NCBI GenBank assembly: GCA_947632515.1
Contig: CANRPO010000014.1
Coordinates: 1 to 64,000 of the forward strand
Source: an uncultured Lachnospiraceae bacterium
Lineage (GTDB): Bacteria; Bacillota; Clostridia; Lachnospirales; Lachnospiraceae
DNA: 64,000 bases
Reading direction: 5' to 3'
Shown: piece by piece, positions 48,384-58,109 of the stretch
How the letters are laid out: each line of letters opens with the position of its first letter
How positions within the stretch are numbered: position 1 is the first letter of the stretch
Position numbers and translations under genes: made by a program
The notes under the pieces: model-generated
What the model was told of the DNA's origin: nothing
The model's input: only the letters and a program-made list of their open reading frames with translations
The model's database searches: none

Positions 48384-48447
48384 ACCGCAGCAGAAGAGGT
48401 AAGCGCGGCGACGTTATTTGGGAGCGGCAAAAGGAGATGACAGAGAG

Positions 48448-49008
48448 ATGGCGGGACAGACAACGGTGCATCTTCGTCTGATGACGGTCGATGACACGGA
48501 GCGGATCGTCGTATGGCGCAACAAAGATTTTGTGAGAAGAAATTTTATCTATCAGGAGCTTTTTACGGCAGAAGGGCATCTGTCGTGGATCCGCGACCAG
48601 GTCGAGCCGGGGCATGTAGTGCAGTTTATCATCTGCCTGTCCGATGGCAGAGAGATCGGCAGCGTCTATTTTCGGGACATTGACAGGACAGCGAAGACGG
48701 CGGAGTATGGGATTTTCATCGGAGAAGAGGATGCGCTGGGCTGTGGGTATGGCACGGCGGCGGCTGCACTGGCGGTCGATTACGGTTTCGCCCAATTAGG
48801 ACTGGACAAAATATTTCTGCGTTTTCTGGCGGACAATATCGGCGCTCGCAAAAGTTATGAACGCGCCGGATTTCGAATGACAGACCGCAGGGAGACGGTA
48901 ACGACGATGCAGGGCCGGCGGGAAGTCAGGTTCATGGAGATAGAGCGAAAAATGTGGGAGACACAGGCCGGGAGCCGTGAACACAGGAACGGAGAGTGCG
49001 ATGAGTAA
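48448..49008 (+). CDS. GNAT acetyltransferase, candidate PseH
   Basis: A 186-residue RimJ/RimL-type N-acetyltransferase. It reads VHLRLMTVDDTERIVVWRN near 7, AEYGIFIGEEDALGCGYGTA (acetyl-CoA loop) and LRFLADNIGARKSYERAGF. All other Pse enzymes are present, so this is the best candidate for PseH, which acetylates UDP-4-amino-4,6-dideoxy-AltNAc. Its neighbour wecE gives an equal alternative: acetylation of dTDP-Fuc4N as by WecD. The ATG at 48448 was chosen over TTG 48418. It overlaps the next gene by eight bases. Confidence 0.7.
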   Translation: MAGQTTVHLRLMTVDDTERIVVWRNKDFVRRNFIYQELFTAEGHLSWIRDQVEPGHVVQFIICLSDGREIGSVYFRDIDRTAKTAEYGIFIGEEDALGCGYGTAAAALAVDYGFAQLGLDKIFLRFLADNIGARKSYERAGFRMTDRRETVTTMQGRREVRFMEIERKMWETQAGSREHRNGECDE

Positions 49009-49972
49009 ACTTGTGAGTTTTGTGATCCCCTGTTACAGATCGGCGCAGACGATCCGTAATGTCGTGAAAGAGATCGATGCGGCGATGGGTGAGCTGAGCG
49101 CCTATACCTATGAGATCGTGTTGGTGAACGACTGTTCGCCGGACGACACCTATGAGGTGATCCGCGGGCTCTGTAAAGAACGCAACGATATATGCGGGAT
49201 CAGTCTGGCAAAAAACTTCGGCCAGCATGCGGCGCTTATGGCCGGATTTCACTATGCGCACGGCGATGTGGTGATCTGCTTGGATGACGACGGGCAGACG
49301 CCCGCCGCAGAGGCGGGGAAACTGCTTGCCAAGATTGAGGAGGGCTACGATGTGGTCTATGCGAAATATGCGCAGAAACGGCATTCGGGTTTCCGCAACT
49401 TTGGCAGTAAACTCAATGAACTCATGGTGCGGGTGATGCTTGGCAAGCCGAAGGAACTGTATCTTTCCAGCTATTTTGCCGCGAGGCGGTTCGTGGTGGA
49501 GGAGATGCTGCGCTACAAGAATCCCTATCCCTATGTGATCGGGCTGGTACTTCGCACGACGAGAAACATCACAAATGTGGAGGTGACTCACAGGGAGCGG
49601 GAAGCAGGCACTTCGGGCTACACGATCGGCAAACTGCTCAGTCTGTGGCTGAATGGCTTTACCGCTTTCAGCATCAAACCGCTGCGCATCGCAACGACAC
49701 TTGGGTTTTTGACCGCCTGTGCGGGGTTCCTGTACGGCGTCTACACAGTGATCAAAAAGTTTGTGAATCCAAATGTGCCTGTGGGTTACAGCGCTCTGAT
49801 GGCGGCGCTGGTCTTTCTGGGAGGTATGATCATGCTTATGCTCGGGCTGATCGGGGAGTATGTGGGAAGAGTATATATTTCTCTCAACAACTCGCCCCAG
49901 TATGTCATCAGGGAGAAAGTCAACGCAGATTTTGACGCGGAGTCGTCAGCAGAGAATGCGAATGAGCCATGA
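49001..49972 (+). CDS. GT2 polyprenyl-phosphate glycosyltransferase (GtrB/ArnC-like)
   Basis: A 323-residue GT2 with two C-terminal membrane segments (about 225-250 and 265-290). It has SFVIPCYRSAQTIRNVV, NDCSPDDTYEVI near 43, ISLAKNFGQHAALMAGFHYA and CLDDDGQTP at about 93-101. GYTIGKLLSLWLNGF and LGLIGEYVGRVY are typical of the group that charges undecaprenyl phosphate. A second such enzyme is at 7323. It overlaps the GNAT by eight bases and the next gene by four (ATGA), so the three are coupled. Confidence 0.86.
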   Translation: MSKLVSFVIPCYRSAQTIRNVVKEIDAAMGELSAYTYEIVLVNDCSPDDTYEVIRGLCKERNDICGISLAKNFGQHAALMAGFHYAHGDVVICLDDDGQTPAAEAGKLLAKIEEGYDVVYAKYAQKRHSGFRNFGSKLNELMVRVMLGKPKELYLSSYFAARRFVVEEMLRYKNPYPYVIGLVLRTTRNITNVEVTHREREAGTSGYTIGKLLSLWLNGFTAFSIKPLRIATTLGFLTACAGFLYGVYTVIKKFVNPNVPVGYSALMAALVFLGGMIMLMLGLIGEYVGRVYISLNNSPQYVIREKVNADFDAESSAENANEP

Positions 49973-51780
49973 ACGATCAAGAATTTAAGATAAACCTGAA
50001 ACTGAATACGGTGGCATTTATCATCGCCACAGCGGGGACGCTGTGTTTCCCTCAGATGTTGAATCTCAAGGAGAATACGCTTGGCTTTACGAACAGCATT
50101 TTTTCCGTATTTGTGTGGATCCTGTGCCTATATGCGGTGAGATGGTCATTGCAGACCATCGACTTGAAGGACAGACGTGGATGGAGTATCGCGGCCGTCC
50201 TTTCTTTTCTTTTTACGACAGCCATGCTGTTCGGTGTCCGGCTGGACGCGGTGGGAAATGTAGACTTTAAGGATCCCGGACTGTGGATCGCTCTGCCGAT
50301 CCTGACTTGTCTCTTTGCGATCTTTATACGAAAATTCTGGAATTTTTTGGGAGGTATGGAGGAGAGAAAAAAAGATCTGGCGGCACATATCAGGATTCCC
50401 GTCACACCGGCGAAAGCTGTCAGGTATCGGAATGTGTTGACTTTCTTTTTCCTGCTCGTGTGTTGGCTCCCCGTGTTTTTGGCAGTGTATCCGGGGTTCT
50501 TTGTCTACGACGCGCAGGACGAGTGGCTGCAGGTGGCCTCCCGCACCTTCAACACCCACCATCCGCTTGTGCATGTGCTGCTGTTAGGCGGGATCGTGTG
50601 CGCCGTGCATAAATATACGGACTCCTACAATCTGGGGATCGCCTGTTACACGCTCGTGCAGATGGCGGTGGTGTCCGGCGGCTTTACCTATCTGCTATCA
50701 TTTATGCGGAAGAGAAAGGTGTCCAAAGCGATACGGATTGTCTCGCTCTTTTATTTTGCGTTTTTTCCGGTCATCGTCATGTTCACGCTCTGTTCCGCCA
50801 AGGATACGCTCTTCACGGTGGCCCTGTTGTTCTTGCTGCTGGCGCTCCTCGGGATGGGGAGCGAGACGGAGGCGTTTTTTGCATCCCGCGCCAGACAGCT
50901 GTTCTTTGTGCTCAGCGCAGTGGCGATGATGCTTTTTAGGAAGAACGGGGTCTACGCCTTTGCGGTCATGCTCCCCGTGCTGCTGTTCTGCCACAGGGCG
51001 CACCTTAAGAGACTGTGCGTGCTGCTGGCAGCGATCTTTTTGTCGTATTTTCTCATAAACGGCGGGCTGGCCGCCGCGCTCCACGCGGAGAGCGGGGAGA
51101 ATCAGGAACTGTTGACGGTGCCCATCCAGCAGCTTGCGAGGACGTACAAATTCAACAGGGAAGTCTTTGCGCCGGAGGACGTGGCGGCGCTCCACGAAGT
51201 GTTGCCGGAGGAGGCGCTCGCCCTGTACAATCCCAAGCTGTCCGACCCCGTCAAAGTGCGTTTCCAAAACGAGGCGTTTGCAGCGGACAGATTAAAATAT
51301 GTACGGCTGTGGCTGCGCATCGGCTTGAAAAAGCCGCTGTCCTATATCAACGCATGGCTTGTGAACTCTTACGGTTTCTGGTATCCTGACACGGTGATCG
51401 ACGTCTATTCCGGCAACACGGTATTCACCTTCACCTATGCGGACAGCTCCTATTTTGGCTATGAGGTGGAGGAGCCGGGGGTCCGGGACAGCAAGATCCC
51501 CTGGCTGGACGAGGCGTACAGAAAGCTGGCATTGGAGATCTCACAGGAGAAGATACCGATCTATTCCATGCTGTACTCGCCCGGCGGCATCTTCTGGTGT
51601 ATTGCGTTTGTGTTCGCCTATGTGCTGTACCGCAGGAAATATCATTTGGTGGTCCCGTATCTGATGGTGCTCCTCATCTGGCTGACGGTGCTGCTGGGGC
51701 CGACCTATCTGCCGCGCTATGTGCTGATCTTTTGGTTTGGCATGCCGCTGTTTGCGGCGATGCTGTCGGAGGAGATCTAG
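49969..51780 (+). CDS. DUF6020-like polytopic membrane protein
   Basis: A 603-residue protein. N-terminal membrane segments (about 10-125) are followed by a long block with about twelve more. The outer loop YPGFFVYDAQDEWLQV near 173 and THHPLVHVLLLG near 195 match GT-C-type acceptor loops. TDSYNLGIACYTLVQM and the rest resemble DUF6020 proteins of Firmicutes surface-glycan loci, a name given from memory. It is coupled to the GtrB-like gene by a four-base overlap, which suggests it uses that enzyme's lipid-phosphate sugar. Confidence 0.68.
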   Translation: MNDQEFKINLKLNTVAFIIATAGTLCFPQMLNLKENTLGFTNSIFSVFVWILCLYAVRWSLQTIDLKDRRGWSIAAVLSFLFTTAMLFGVRLDAVGNVDFKDPGLWIALPILTCLFAIFIRKFWNFLGGMEERKKDLAAHIRIPVTPAKAVRYRNVLTFFFLLVCWLPVFLAVYPGFFVYDAQDEWLQVASRTFNTHHPLVHVLLLGGIVCAVHKYTDSYNLGIACYTLVQMAVVSGGFTYLLSFMRKRKVSKAIRIVSLFYFAFFPVIVMFTLCSAKDTLFTVALLFLLLALLGMGSETEAFFASRARQLFFVLSAVAMMLFRKNGVYAFAVMLPVLLFCHRAHLKRLCVLLAAIFLSYFLINGGLAAALHAESGENQELLTVPIQQLARTYKFNREVFAPEDVAALHEVLPEEALALYNPKLSDPVKVRFQNEAFAADRLKYVRLWLRIGLKKPLSYINAWLVNSYGFWYPDTVIDVYSGNTVFTFTYADSSYFGYEVEEPGVRDSKIPWLDEAYRKLALEISQEKIPIYSMLYSPGGIFWCIAFVFAYVLYRRKYHLVVPYLMVLLIWLTVLLGPTYLPRYVLIFWFGMPLFAAMLSEEI

Positions 51781-51804
51781 GAGAACGCGCCGCGGGAGGA
51801 AAGT

Positions 51805-51833
51805 TTGTAAAATTTGACGTTCCGTGATATACT
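51805..51833 (+). promoter_or_regulatory. Promoter of the last operon
   Basis: TTGTAA, 17 bases, TATACT with TGA before the -10, in the gap after the DUF6020-like gene and 36 bases before the next start. Confidence 0.65.
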
Positions 51834-51869
51834 AGACAGCAAAAGAATTTTTTCCGGCAAGGTGGGAAA

Positions 51870-54365
51870 ATGGATAAGATTGTTTATAAGAGACAGGCGA
51901 TCTGCGCGACTGTCTGGATTATCATAATATGCGCGATATTGGCGCTCTGGCCCTTGCGTCTGGTCAGGGAGACGGTGACCTCCAAAGGCAGCGGAAAGAT
52001 GGTTATGGAGTCTGAGGAGATCACAGCGGGTTATACGGTTCAGCAGATGTTCATCGCGCAGTATGACAGGCTGAAAAATATCGATATTTACTTTACGGAC
52101 GGGGCGATAGGCGAGAAATTCAACTTTGTTTTGTACGACAGAATGATGAATATCATCATGCAGCAGGTCATCGACACGAAAGATATGAAGGAACTGCCGG
52201 GTTTTTGTACCGTGCAGGTCAACATCGATACGGAAGTCGGCAGGGAATACTATTTCCTGCTGCAGGGAGTGGACGAGCATTTCCGTGTGGCGTATGAAAA
52301 TACGGCGGAGGCGGGCAATATCTATATTGGCACGCTCTATTACGGCAACATCGAGGATACAGAACACTGTATGAAGGCGGCTTATGAGTATGAGATGCCG
52401 CTGCGCAAGGGCAGAACCTTTATGTGTGACGCGTGCCTGCTCTTGGCAGGCGTTCTTGTGACGTATCTTACGGGCAGATATTACGGGAAAAGACCGGAGA
52501 AGAACAGGCTGGTCACGGTGGAGCAAACGGTGAGAGCGGTGTGCGATCCGCTGATTGTGCTCGCCGGACTGGCGGCCTTTGTTGCGGTGTGGCCGGGCAG
52601 AATGTTCACTGCGAATACCGTATCCATCCTCTTCTATGAGGCGAGCGTGGTGTTGGCTGTGGCTGTACTTCTCTATGCGGTCAACCATGACAGGACAGGC
52701 TGCGCGTCGGACAGAACCATCTTCCGGCTGCTTGCCAGGAACTGGCAGAACTATGCGCAGTCGGCGTTCTTTGCGGGAGCGATCTGGGCTTGCTGCAATT
52801 ACATGAACGGTCTGTATGAGATCCATCATACCGTTGCCTACAGGCAGATGCTGATCTTCTTCGCCTTGGCGGTGCTCGTGACCTACAAGAGCAGGGATAT
52901 TTTTAACGTGGTCAATCTTATCTATGCCGCGGCAGCGGCATTTGTCGGGTTCCGTTATTACGCGGCGGCATCCGCAGCGCAGGAAGAGCCGGAGGAGTTG
53001 GAGATCCTCGCGCTGAAACTGACCGTGTGGGCGGGGATTCTTGCGGGATTTGTCATTATCGGCACGGTGCGTTATCTCATTCGCGGGCAGATGCGGGACG
53101 TATTTGTGTGGTACGGGATCCTTGTAGCGGTATTTTTTGCGCTGATCCTATGGCGCCGCAACACGAGGGGGTGGCCGATTTATCTGGTGTGCTCCTTTGG
53201 GCTGTTTTATCTGAATATGGCCGCATGGGAGAAAAAGGCGGCTCTGCTCAAAAATATATGCAACGGGATTCTGTTTCACTTTGGGGCGATGGCGCTCTAT
53301 TGCCTGTTGCACAGACCGTACATGTTCTTTCAATACTACCGCTACCCTTTCATCTTTCACACAGTGACAATGACGGGGGTGTATCTTGCGCTGGTGGTGA
53401 GCGCTGCGCTTGTAAAATTTTTGGACGCATACCGGAGACGTCCCAGACTTGCGGCTGTGTATAAGGAACTGATCGTGCTCGGCGTATCGTCGTCCTATCT
53501 GCTGTTCACCCTATCCAGAACCGGCTATCTGGCCATTGCGGTCACAGCGCTGCTTGTCATTCCCGTCATGTGCTTTTCCCTGAGACACAGATGGCGCAGT
53601 ATGGCGCAGAGCGTTGGGATGATGGCGTTGGCATTGTTGGTTTGCTTTCCGATCACTTTCACGGCGCAGCGGATAGTCCCGGCGGTCGTCGCAAGGCCCA
53701 TCCTGCATGAGATCGAGGAACTTCCCACGGAGATTGTGCACGGAAGAGATATGGATTCCTATTATTATATAACGATACAGCGCTTTATTCAGGTATTTCA
53801 GATGAAGATACTCGGCATACCGGAAGAGGAGAGCCTTCGCGCGATCTACATGGTCAGCGATGCGGGCGGCCGGGCGCAGGGCAGCCGGCTGATGGAATGG
53901 ACGAAACCGATCCTTCTCGCGTCAGCGGACGATGCGGGCATAGGGGTTGACGGACAAGCCGGACCGTCCGGGGAAGAAGAGTCCTATACCAACGGCAGAC
54001 TGGACATCTTCAGATTGTATTATCACAATCTGAATCAAGCGGGCCATGAAGATATGGGGATCATGGAACCGAACGGCAAGTTTAACGTCCACGCGCACAA
54101 TGTATATCTGCAGGTCGCTTATGACCACGGCATCTGTGTGGGGATCGTGTTTATCATACTGGGAGGCGGCACGCTTGTGCAGTCGCTGTTATATTATCAC
54201 AGGCGTAAGGATGACAGGGAGTGCGCGGCGTTGCCGCTTGCCATTCTTGTATTCTTTGCCGTGGCAGGTCTGACGGAGTGGATTTTTCACCCGTGCAATC
54301 CGACGGCGTACTGTCTGCTGTTGGCGCTGGCGCCGCTTATTTTTGACAGGCCAAGAACCGCATAG
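51870..54365 (+). CDS. O-antigen polymerase/ligase-family membrane protein
   Basis: An 831-residue protein. TM1 lies at about 9-30; an extracytoplasmic domain spans about 40-180; about eleven membrane segments follow. SRTGYLAIAVTALLVI near 549 and HAHNVYLQVAYDHG near 741 form the paired motifs of the Wzy_C/WaaL superfamily (Arg and the His of the periplasmic loop). It could polymerise repeat units or ligate finished chains to an acceptor. A second polymerase candidate, EpsG, is at 12274. GGTGGG precedes the ATG. The extra N-terminal domain makes it longer than usual for the family (about 400-500). Confidence 0.75.
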   Translation: MDKIVYKRQAICATVWIIIICAILALWPLRLVRETVTSKGSGKMVMESEEITAGYTVQQMFIAQYDRLKNIDIYFTDGAIGEKFNFVLYDRMMNIIMQQVIDTKDMKELPGFCTVQVNIDTEVGREYYFLLQGVDEHFRVAYENTAEAGNIYIGTLYYGNIEDTEHCMKAAYEYEMPLRKGRTFMCDACLLLAGVLVTYLTGRYYGKRPEKNRLVTVEQTVRAVCDPLIVLAGLAAFVAVWPGRMFTANTVSILFYEASVVLAVAVLLYAVNHDRTGCASDRTIFRLLARNWQNYAQSAFFAGAIWACCNYMNGLYEIHHTVAYRQMLIFFALAVLVTYKSRDIFNVVNLIYAAAAAFVGFRYYAAASAAQEEPEELEILALKLTVWAGILAGFVIIGTVRYLIRGQMRDVFVWYGILVAVFFALILWRRNTRGWPIYLVCSFGLFYLNMAAWEKKAALLKNICNGILFHFGAMALYCLLHRPYMFFQYYRYPFIFHTVTMTGVYLALVVSAALVKFLDAYRRRPRLAAVYKELIVLGVSSSYLLFTLSRTGYLAIAVTALLVIPVMCFSLRHRWRSMAQSVGMMALALLVCFPITFTAQRIVPAVVARPILHEIEELPTEIVHGRDMDSYYYITIQRFIQVFQMKILGIPEEESLRAIYMVSDAGGRAQGSRLMEWTKPILLASADDAGIGVDGQAGPSGEEESYTNGRLDIFRLYYHNLNQAGHEDMGIMEPNGKFNVHAHNVYLQVAYDHGICVGIVFIILGGGTLVQSLLYYHRRKDDRECAALPLAILVFFAVAGLTEWIFHPCNPTAYCLLLALAPLIFDRPRTA

Positions 54366-54373
54366 GAAAAGAT

Positions 54374-56257
54374 ATGGAAGATATGGATAAGAAGAGAAAA
54401 CCATTCAATGTGAAAATATTTTACAGAAGGACATGCCTGATCGTATATGATATTATCAGCGTTGTGCTGGCGAGTTATCTGGCGCTCTTAGTGCGCTACG
54501 AGTTTGCTTTGGACGCGATACCCTCCAGCTTTATGCGGCCTGTGGAACAGTTTATGCCCATCAATATTTTGGTGACGCTGGCGATCTTTTATATTTTTCA
54601 TCTGTACAGCAGTCTATGGGCATTCGCCGGGGAGACAGAGCTGCAGAATATTATCATATCCTGCGTGCTGTCCACGTTTGTCAACAGTATCGGACTGCAG
54701 TTTTTTAAGCTGACATCCCAGGCGGTGCCGAAGAGCTATTACTTCCTATATATGTTTCTGCTTGTCACCTGCATTTTTGCAAGTCGATTCTCCTATCGGT
54801 TTTTCAGGGGATTGAAACACAAACAGCAGAATAAGAAAAATCTGATCTCCGTCATGGTGATCGGCGCCGGGGAGGCGGCCAACGTCATCATTAAGGAGAT
54901 CGTGAACAGCAACTTCTCCACCATGGTGATCAAGTGTATCATCGATGACGACAAGGGAAAGTGGGGAAGATATATTCAGGGGATCAAAGTCGTCGGCGGG
55001 CGCGATAAGATCGTCGAGTGCGCCGATGTGTACGGCGTGGACGAGATCATCGTGGCGATGCCTTCTGCGAGCAGGACGGAGATACGGAATATTCTGGAAA
55101 TCTGTAAAGACACGAACTGTAAACTGCGGTCCCTGCCGGGCATGTATCAGCTTGTGAACGGCGAAGTGAACGTCAGCAAGCTGCGGGACGTAGAGGTGGA
55201 AGATCTGCTGGGCAGAGAGCCGATCAGCGTGGATATGGACTCCATTCTCGGCTATGTGCAGAATAAAGTGGTCCTCGTCACAGGCGGCGGCGGTTCTATC
55301 GGCAGTGAGCTGTGCAGACAGATCGCGTCACACAAACCGAGACAGCTTGTGATCGTTGACATCTACGAGAACGCGGTTTACGATGTACAGCAGGAATTGA
55401 AGGCGCAGTATCCGGAGTTGGATCTGGTGGTGCTGATCGCCTCCGTGCGCAACACCAACCGCATGAATTATATCTTTTCCAAATATAAACCGCATATCGT
55501 GTACCACGCGGCGGCTCACAAGCATGTGCCGCTGATGGAGGACAGCCCCACGGAGGCGATCAAGAACAATGTGTTCGGCACCTTCAAGACTGCACAGGCG
55601 GCAGCCATGAGCGGCGTGCAGCGGTTTGTGATGATCTCCACGGACAAGGCCGTGAATCCCACGAACATCATGGGCGCCAGCAAGCGCATCTGTGAGATGA
55701 TCATTCAGACCTTTGACAAGCATTATGATACAGAGTTTGTGGCGGTGCGGTTCGGCAATGTGCTGGGGAGCAACGGCAGCGTGATACCGCTGTTTCGCAA
55801 ACAGATCGAGGCGGGCGGTCCCGTGACGGTGACACATCCCGATATTATCCGCTACTTTATGACGATCCCGGAGGCGGTGTCTCTGGTGCTGCAGGCGGGA
55901 GCCTACGCCAAGGGCGGCGAGATCTTCGTGCTGGATATGGGAGAGCCGGTCAGGATTCTGGACTTGGCGGAAAATCTGATCAAACTGTCGGGCTTTCGCG
56001 TGGGGGAGGATATTAAGATCGAATTTACGGGTCTTCGTCCGGGGGAGAAACTGTATGAGGAACTCCTCATGGATGAGGAGGGCATGAAAGATACGGCGAA
56101 CAAGATGATTCACATCGGGAAACCGATCGAGCTGGATGAGCATGAGTTTTTTGCGCAGTTAAAGGAGTTGAAGGATGAGTGCCAGATCGAGAGCTCGGAC
56201 ATCCGGCCGCTCATCAAAAAGATCGTTCCGACATACCACAGTACCGTCGGGGAATAG
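54374..56257 (+). CDS. Membrane-anchored UDP-N-acetylglucosamine 4,6-dehydratase (PglF/CapD-like)
   Basis: A 627-residue protein. Four N-terminal membrane segments (about 15-145) come first, then a CoA-binding-like domain (VMVIGAGEAANVIIKEI near 160), then the dehydratase with VLVTGGGGSIGSELCRQI near 300. The active site reads STDKAVNPTNIMGASK near 422, with Met replacing the Tyr of soluble PseB, as in PglF. It makes UDP-4-keto-6-deoxy-GlcNAc for bacillosamine or similar sugars. AGGA precedes the ATG. The aminotransferase at 56309 should take the product. It shares the substrate UDP-GlcNAc with pseB. Confidence 0.9.
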   Translation: MEDMDKKRKPFNVKIFYRRTCLIVYDIISVVLASYLALLVRYEFALDAIPSSFMRPVEQFMPINILVTLAIFYIFHLYSSLWAFAGETELQNIIISCVLSTFVNSIGLQFFKLTSQAVPKSYYFLYMFLLVTCIFASRFSYRFFRGLKHKQQNKKNLISVMVIGAGEAANVIIKEIVNSNFSTMVIKCIIDDDKGKWGRYIQGIKVVGGRDKIVECADVYGVDEIIVAMPSASRTEIRNILEICKDTNCKLRSLPGMYQLVNGEVNVSKLRDVEVEDLLGREPISVDMDSILGYVQNKVVLVTGGGGSIGSELCRQIASHKPRQLVIVDIYENAVYDVQQELKAQYPELDLVVLIASVRNTNRMNYIFSKYKPHIVYHAAAHKHVPLMEDSPTEAIKNNVFGTFKTAQAAAMSGVQRFVMISTDKAVNPTNIMGASKRICEMIIQTFDKHYDTEFVAVRFGNVLGSNGSVIPLFRKQIEAGGPVTVTHPDIIRYFMTIPEAVSLVLQAGAYAKGGEIFVLDMGEPVRILDLAENLIKLSGFRVGEDIKIEFTGLRPGEKLYEELLMDEEGMKDTANKMIHIGKPIELDEHEFFAQLKELKDECQIESSDIRPLIKKIVPTYHSTVGE

Positions 56258-56308
56258 GCGGCAGAGGGACTGGGGATGCCGGAATCACAGAAAAGAGGTA
56301 GATCACAG

Positions 56309-57442
56309 ATGGAGAGAAAACGAATCTATTTGTCTTGCCCGACCATGCATGGCGAGGAGCAGCAATATGTACAGGAGGCTTTCGACACAAACTGGGTGGC
56401 TCCGCTGGGGCCGAATGTCAATGCCTTCGAGAAGGAGATGGAGGCCTATACGGGCTGCGGACACGCCGCCGCGCTGAGCGCCGGAACTGCGGCGATACAC
56501 CTGGCATTGAAACTGCTCGGCGTCGGCCGGGGAGACATCGTGTTTGTGTCGGATCTGACTTTTTCCGCCTCCTGCAATCCGATCCTATATGAGAACGGCA
56601 CTCCCGTATTCATCGACGCGGAGCCTGACACTTGGAATATGTCGCTGGCGGCTCTCAGGCGGGCTTTTGAAAAATATCCGAACCCTAAGGCGGTGATCTG
56701 TGTGCATCTGTACGGGACGCCCGCAAAACTCGACGAGATTATGGCAATCTGTGAGGAACACAGTGTGCCCCTCATCGAGGACGCGGCGGAATCCTTGGGC
56801 AGCACCTACAAGGGACGGCATACAGGCACATACGGCAAATATGGGATCTACTCTTTCAATGGCAACAAGATCATCACGACTTCCGGGGGCGGCATGCTCG
56901 TGTCTGGGGATGAGGAGGCGGTGAAACGCGCCACCTTTCTTGCCACCCAGGCAAGAGATCCCGCAAGGCATTATCAGCACTCGCAGATTGGATATAATTA
57001 TCGTATGAGCAATGTCACTGCGGGAATCGGCAGAGGACAGCTGCTCCATCTGGAGGAGCATAAAGCGCGGAAGAAAGAGATCTATCAGCAGTACAGGAGC
57101 GCGTTTGCGGACATCCCCGAGATCGCGCTGAATCCGCTGAATCCCGACGGGGACGCCAACTGCTGGCTCACCTGCATGACGATTGACAGGAATAGTAAAG
57201 TGACGCCTGATATGGTCATGGACGCGCTGGCAGAGGTGAATGCGGAGTCCAGACCGATCTGGAAACCCATGCATTTGCAGCCTGTCTTCGCGGCATATGA
57301 TTTCATACCGCACGGCGAGGATGGCGGCAGCGTGGGTGAGAATGTGTTTGACAGAGGGCTGTGCCTGCCCAGCGACATTAAGAATACGCCGGAGGACATG
57401 GAACTGCTCATCGGCACTGTGCGGAAATGCTTTGGGAAATAA
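56309..57442 (+). CDS. DegT/DnrJ/EryC1 aminotransferase (PglE-like)
   Basis: A 377-residue PLP enzyme with RIYLSCPTMHGEEQQYVQEA, NWVAPLGPNVNAFEKEM, SAGTAAIHLALKLLGVGRGD and YSFNGNKIITTSGGGML, where Lys187 should bind PLP. These motifs are those of the aminotransferases that make UDP-4-amino sugars after PglF-type dehydratases. The pathway needs an N-acetyltransferase (PglD), which I do not see next to it. I chose the ATG at 56309 with AGAGG upstream; the ATG at 56276 is in frame but its extra residues are not family-like. Confidence 0.86.
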   Translation: MERKRIYLSCPTMHGEEQQYVQEAFDTNWVAPLGPNVNAFEKEMEAYTGCGHAAALSAGTAAIHLALKLLGVGRGDIVFVSDLTFSASCNPILYENGTPVFIDAEPDTWNMSLAALRRAFEKYPNPKAVICVHLYGTPAKLDEIMAICEEHSVPLIEDAAESLGSTYKGRHTGTYGKYGIYSFNGNKIITTSGGGMLVSGDEEAVKRATFLATQARDPARHYQHSQIGYNYRMSNVTAGIGRGQLLHLEEHKARKKEIYQQYRSAFADIPEIALNPLNPDGDANCWLTCMTIDRNSKVTPDMVMDALAEVNAESRPIWKPMHLQPVFAAYDFIPHGEDGGSVGENVFDRGLCLPSDIKNTPEDMELLIGTVRKCFGK

Positions 57443-57482
57443 CTGATGTTACTGAAAAGACGGATCAGAGAGGAGAGCGCGT

Positions 57483-58082
57483 ATGTATCGGAACTGTATC
57501 AAACGTCTGCTGGATATTGTGATTTCACTGTGCGGCATTATTCTGCTTTCTCCTGTCTATCTGATCCTTGCTCTGCTGGTGAGGCGAAAATTGGGAACAC
57601 CTGTTATTTTTAAACAGGAGAGGCCGGGAAGACATGAGAAAATATTTTATCTGTATAAATTCCGCTCTATGACGGACGAGCGGGACGATGACGGCAATCT
57701 GCTGCCCGATGAGGTTCGCCTGACGTCCTTTGGGAAAAAACTGCGCAGTACGAGTTTGGATGAACTGCCCGAACTGTTTAATATCCTGAAAGGGGATATG
57801 AGTCTGATCGGGCCGCGCCCGCTGCTTGTCAGGTATCTGCCGCGCTACAGTGAATCACAGCGTCACAGGCACGACGTGCGGCCGGGACTCACCGGGCTGG
57901 CGCAGGTGAACGGGAGGAATGCCATCACATGGGAGCAGAAGTTCGCGTACGACGTGGAGTATGTGAACAAACTTTCCTTCGCGCTGGATGCGCGGATCTT
58001 TATGGCCACGGTGCGGGCGGTGTTAAAGCGGGAAGGAATAAGCAGCGACACCAGCGCCACGATGGAAGAGTTTATGGGATAG
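57483..58082 (+). CDS. Short-form priming sugar phosphotransferase (PglC-like)
   Basis: A 199-residue monotopic phosphoglycosyl transferase: one re-entrant N-terminal helix (KRLLDIVISLCGIILLSPV, residues 8-26), then LYKFRSMTDERDDDGNLLP, DELPELFNILKGDMSLIGP and RPLLVRYLPRYSESQRHRHD, ending in GLTGLAQVNGRN. These are exact PglC-type landmarks, lacking the long membrane domain of WbaP (9102). With the dehydratase and aminotransferase upstream, it probably places a diacetamido sugar phosphate on undecaprenyl phosphate. GAGAGG precedes the ATG. Confidence 0.92.
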   Translation: MYRNCIKRLLDIVISLCGIILLSPVYLILALLVRRKLGTPVIFKQERPGRHEKIFYLYKFRSMTDERDDDGNLLPDEVRLTSFGKKLRSTSLDELPELFNILKGDMSLIGPRPLLVRYLPRYSESQRHRHDVRPGLTGLAQVNGRNAITWEQKFAYDVEYVNKLSFALDARIFMATVRAVLKREGISSDTSATMEEFMG

Positions 58083-58109
58083 AGATTTTGGCGAAAGGAA
58101 TACCGAAAT

